Source: Leucaena leucocephala (taxonomy: Eukaryota > Streptophyta > Magnoliopsida > Fabales > Fabaceae). Taken from it: DNA of 64,000 nt. Position numbers and translations under genes: made by a program. This document shows, in pieces, positions 62,261-64,000 of the stretch (positions are counted from its first letter, which is position 1; the number at the start of each line of letters is the position of its first letter). A model generated the notes under the pieces. It ran no database searches and had not been told where the DNA came from. It saw only the letters and a program-made list of their open reading frames with translations. Location: the NCBI GenBank assembly GCA_037074615.1, contig CM073538.1, forward strand, positions 20,051,068 to 20,115,067, given 5' to 3'.

Positions 62261-62350
62261 AAGTTAAATTTAAGTATTATTAAATTTAATTAGCGGATGA
62301 GATTTAAACCTTAATATTTTCACTTAATATAAACCAAAGTGCTTTGGTAT
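62240..62350 (-). mobile_element. Possible SINE-like element
   Basis: On the minus strand, CAAAGCACTTTGG precedes ATTAAGGTTTAAATCTC, a B-box-like word, at tRNA-like spacing. No clear A-rich tail. Confidence 0.3.
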
Positions 62351-62360
62351 TAAGGGCCTA

Positions 62361-62840
62361 TTTGAAACCATGGAAAACTATGATTTTTATAAGTTTTTTT
62401 GGGCAAAACTTATGTTTAGAAAAAATTTAAAACAAACAGCGTTCAAACGGGTTTTTGGACCAAATTATGGTTTAAAACTAAGGTTTCAGATAAACTGATT
62501 AGAGTAGCTTATGGAACAGTAAAAGAGCTTATGAACTAACTAATTACTATATTACCCCTACTTTTTCTTACACCCTCTCTCATGTCTTCTATTTTTTCTT
62601 ACACCATCTTTCTTTTATTTTCTTACACTCTCTCTCCTCTCATCTCTTATCTTTCCTCATTTAATACTCATATCTTTTTTGTAATTTATTAATAATAAAA
62701 ATACTTTTAGAAATAACTATTCAAACACTCATTTATTTAAAATAATTTTTTTTTATAAACTCTTCTCTAAAAATTATTTTCTATAAGCTGCCCAAAAACC
62801 CATTTTTTATAAACTCGTTTCTAAAATAGTATCCAAACAA
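62361..62840. mobile_element. Probable non-autonomous DNA transposon, copy 2 of 2 (with 12727-13215)
   Basis: The left end GGGCCTATTTGAAACC and the reverse complement of the right end, AGTTTGTTTGGATACTATTT, look like decayed terminal inverted repeats. The interior aligns with 12727-13215. No coding content. Confidence 0.45.
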
Positions 62841-63298
62841 ACTATATCTTTCTCTTTACTTGGTATCTTAAGTTGGCCTTACAATTAATTTTAAATCATG
62901 ATTTTTTTTCTTGGGTTTTCTTCTGCTATTCATGTAGTTTTAACAACATTTAAGAAATATGTATTTAGCAAACTTATTATTATATATTTGAAAACACAAT
63001 AAAGATCTATATTTGTATATCTAACCATATGAAACTAATTTAGGTAATAAAAGTGAGATGGAATATAGATAGGTTTGTAACCTCCTTAATATATCCGAAT
63101 AAGAGAGACACTATCTAAATAAAATTCATTTTTAAAATATAGAAAACTGTATGATTTATTAAACTTTAAAGCATGTAAATATAATTGTATATTGGGGGAA
63201 AAAAATACGATATGTTAAGACGAGAAGGAATGGCCAATTTTTTTGTTGGCAGGTGGATAGGGATGGACCAATCACAAAGGTGTGTCGAACATTAAAAA

Positions 63299-63325
63299 GG
63301 TCAAAGTCAACGTTCCTTTAGTCAA
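63299..63325 (-). promoter_or_regulatory. Cluster of three W-box cores
   Basis: On the minus strand TTGACT, TTGACT and TTGACC lie within 27 bp (plus-strand AGTCAA at 63320 and 63305, GGTCAA at 63299). WRKY factors bind TTGAC(C/T). The likely target gene would lie beyond the right edge of the window, so this is inference. Confidence 0.35.
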
Positions 63326-64000
63326 ACTGTCATATCGTACACGCGGTATCACATCTTCTTCGCTTTTTTTTTTTTATTTCATTTCAATTTATGAAATATA
63401 TGAAATATGAATCTTTCTTTTCTTGTTTTGCACATAAAATACTTAAATTTGTAAAATACTTTAAATTTTATTCAGTTTTTTTTTTGTAAAAAATGAAAAT
63501 ATAAGCATAAAATTTGACGGGAATAAAAGTAAAAGGCTGTGTTTAAACAAGAATAAATTAACAGGTGAAGGTCAATGTTTGTTGCCACTACTCTTTTCCC
63601 ACTTTACTATGTCTTCATAAATGCATTGGTAGTGAAAGTAACCTTATTTCAGTGTCCTCATGCTAACGGAATTTTTCATGCACAGCACAAAAAAGCTAAC
63701 TAAAATAATTTTTAATATAAAACCTAGTTGAAAGATTAAATTTGTAACCTAAATATAAAATTTTAATCATTTTTATTTATTATATTTATTATTTTTCCTG
63801 AATTAATTTATATATAATCCAATTGAAATATATAACTTTAGGGAGATAATATTATATTTATTATAATTAAATATTTTATTTAATTTTTTTAATCTACTCA
63901 AAACTAGATCTTATATTTAGAATAAAATAAGGTATTAGTTTTTATGTTTAAGAATGTTTTGCCGGAACAAATGCTTGCATATGAAAGGAATGAAACTCAA

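Larger units (their letters stand above)
59500..64000. other. Gene-free AT-rich intergenic region
   Basis: No gene is supported. It holds Stowaway-related stretches near 60690-60915 and 62045-62260, a SINE-like element near 62240-62350, a TA run at 61872-61892, the second copy of the repeat at 12727-13215, and a W-box cluster near 63300. Confidence 0.75.

Noticed and set aside
1..64000. CRISPR arrays, bacterial operons, tRNA or rRNA genes
   Set aside because: The window is plant nuclear DNA. No regular short repeat-spacer array is present, and tRNA-like words occur only in decayed SINE-like elements without a complete tRNA fold that I can see.

Overview
The window is nuclear DNA from a flowering plant, most likely a eudicot. 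It is AT-rich and gene-poor, with spliced genes that match plant families exon by exon, many AT/CT/GT microsatellites, and a heavy load of old short transposons. I cannot name the species.

Layout. (1) 1-8.2 kb is repeat-rich intergenic DNA. (2) 8.36-12.6 kb, minus strand, is an intact UDP-rhamnose/UDP-galactose transporter (URGT family, 335 aa, 5 coding exons plus a 5' UTR intron). (3) 12.7-18.6 kb is intergenic, followed at 18.7-20.4 kb by a plus-strand region that looks like a transcript start with small exons but encodes nothing I recognise. (4) 21.5-25.7 kb, minus strand, is an intact EME1-type subunit of the MUS81 endonuclease (574 aa, 12 exons). (5) 25.8-32 kb is intergenic, with SINEs, TA microsatellites and a C-rich tract. 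(6) 32.66-33.14 kb and 38.24-38.64 kb, plus strand, are two RGF/GLV (CLEL) signalling-peptide precursors that form a tandem pair and share related upstream DNA. (7) About 39.2-39.66 kb is a broken RNase H domain from a LINE. (8) 40.4-44.9 kb, minus strand, is a UBP27-like deubiquitinase gene whose exons and most splice sites survive but which carries several frameshifts and stop codons: a pseudogene. (9) 45.6-50.0 kb is intergenic with a decayed minisatellite. (10) 50.2-55.0 kb, plus strand, is an intact 26S proteasome subunit RPN5 (442 aa, 11 coding exons, with the ATG alone in exon 1) and a Tourist-like MITE in its sixth intron. (11) 57.4-59.25 kb, minus strand, is an ABR1/ERF110-like (group X) AP2/ERF transcription factor. 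A TGA at codon 4 breaks its conserved N-terminal motif, and its 3' end is partly duplicated downstream. (12) 59.5-64 kb is intergenic with MITEs and a W-box cluster near the right edge.

The genes are unrelated in function: Golgi nucleotide-sugar transport, DNA repair and recombination, root growth peptides, proteasome, stress transcription. There is no cluster acting together except the RGF/GLV pair. No wholly new system is evident. The points most worth following are the recent lesions in two regulatory genes (UBP27-like and ABR1-like), the RGF/GLV tandem pair, and an unusually dense set of degenerate tRNA-derived SINE-like elements that share Pol III box motifs and A-rich tails.
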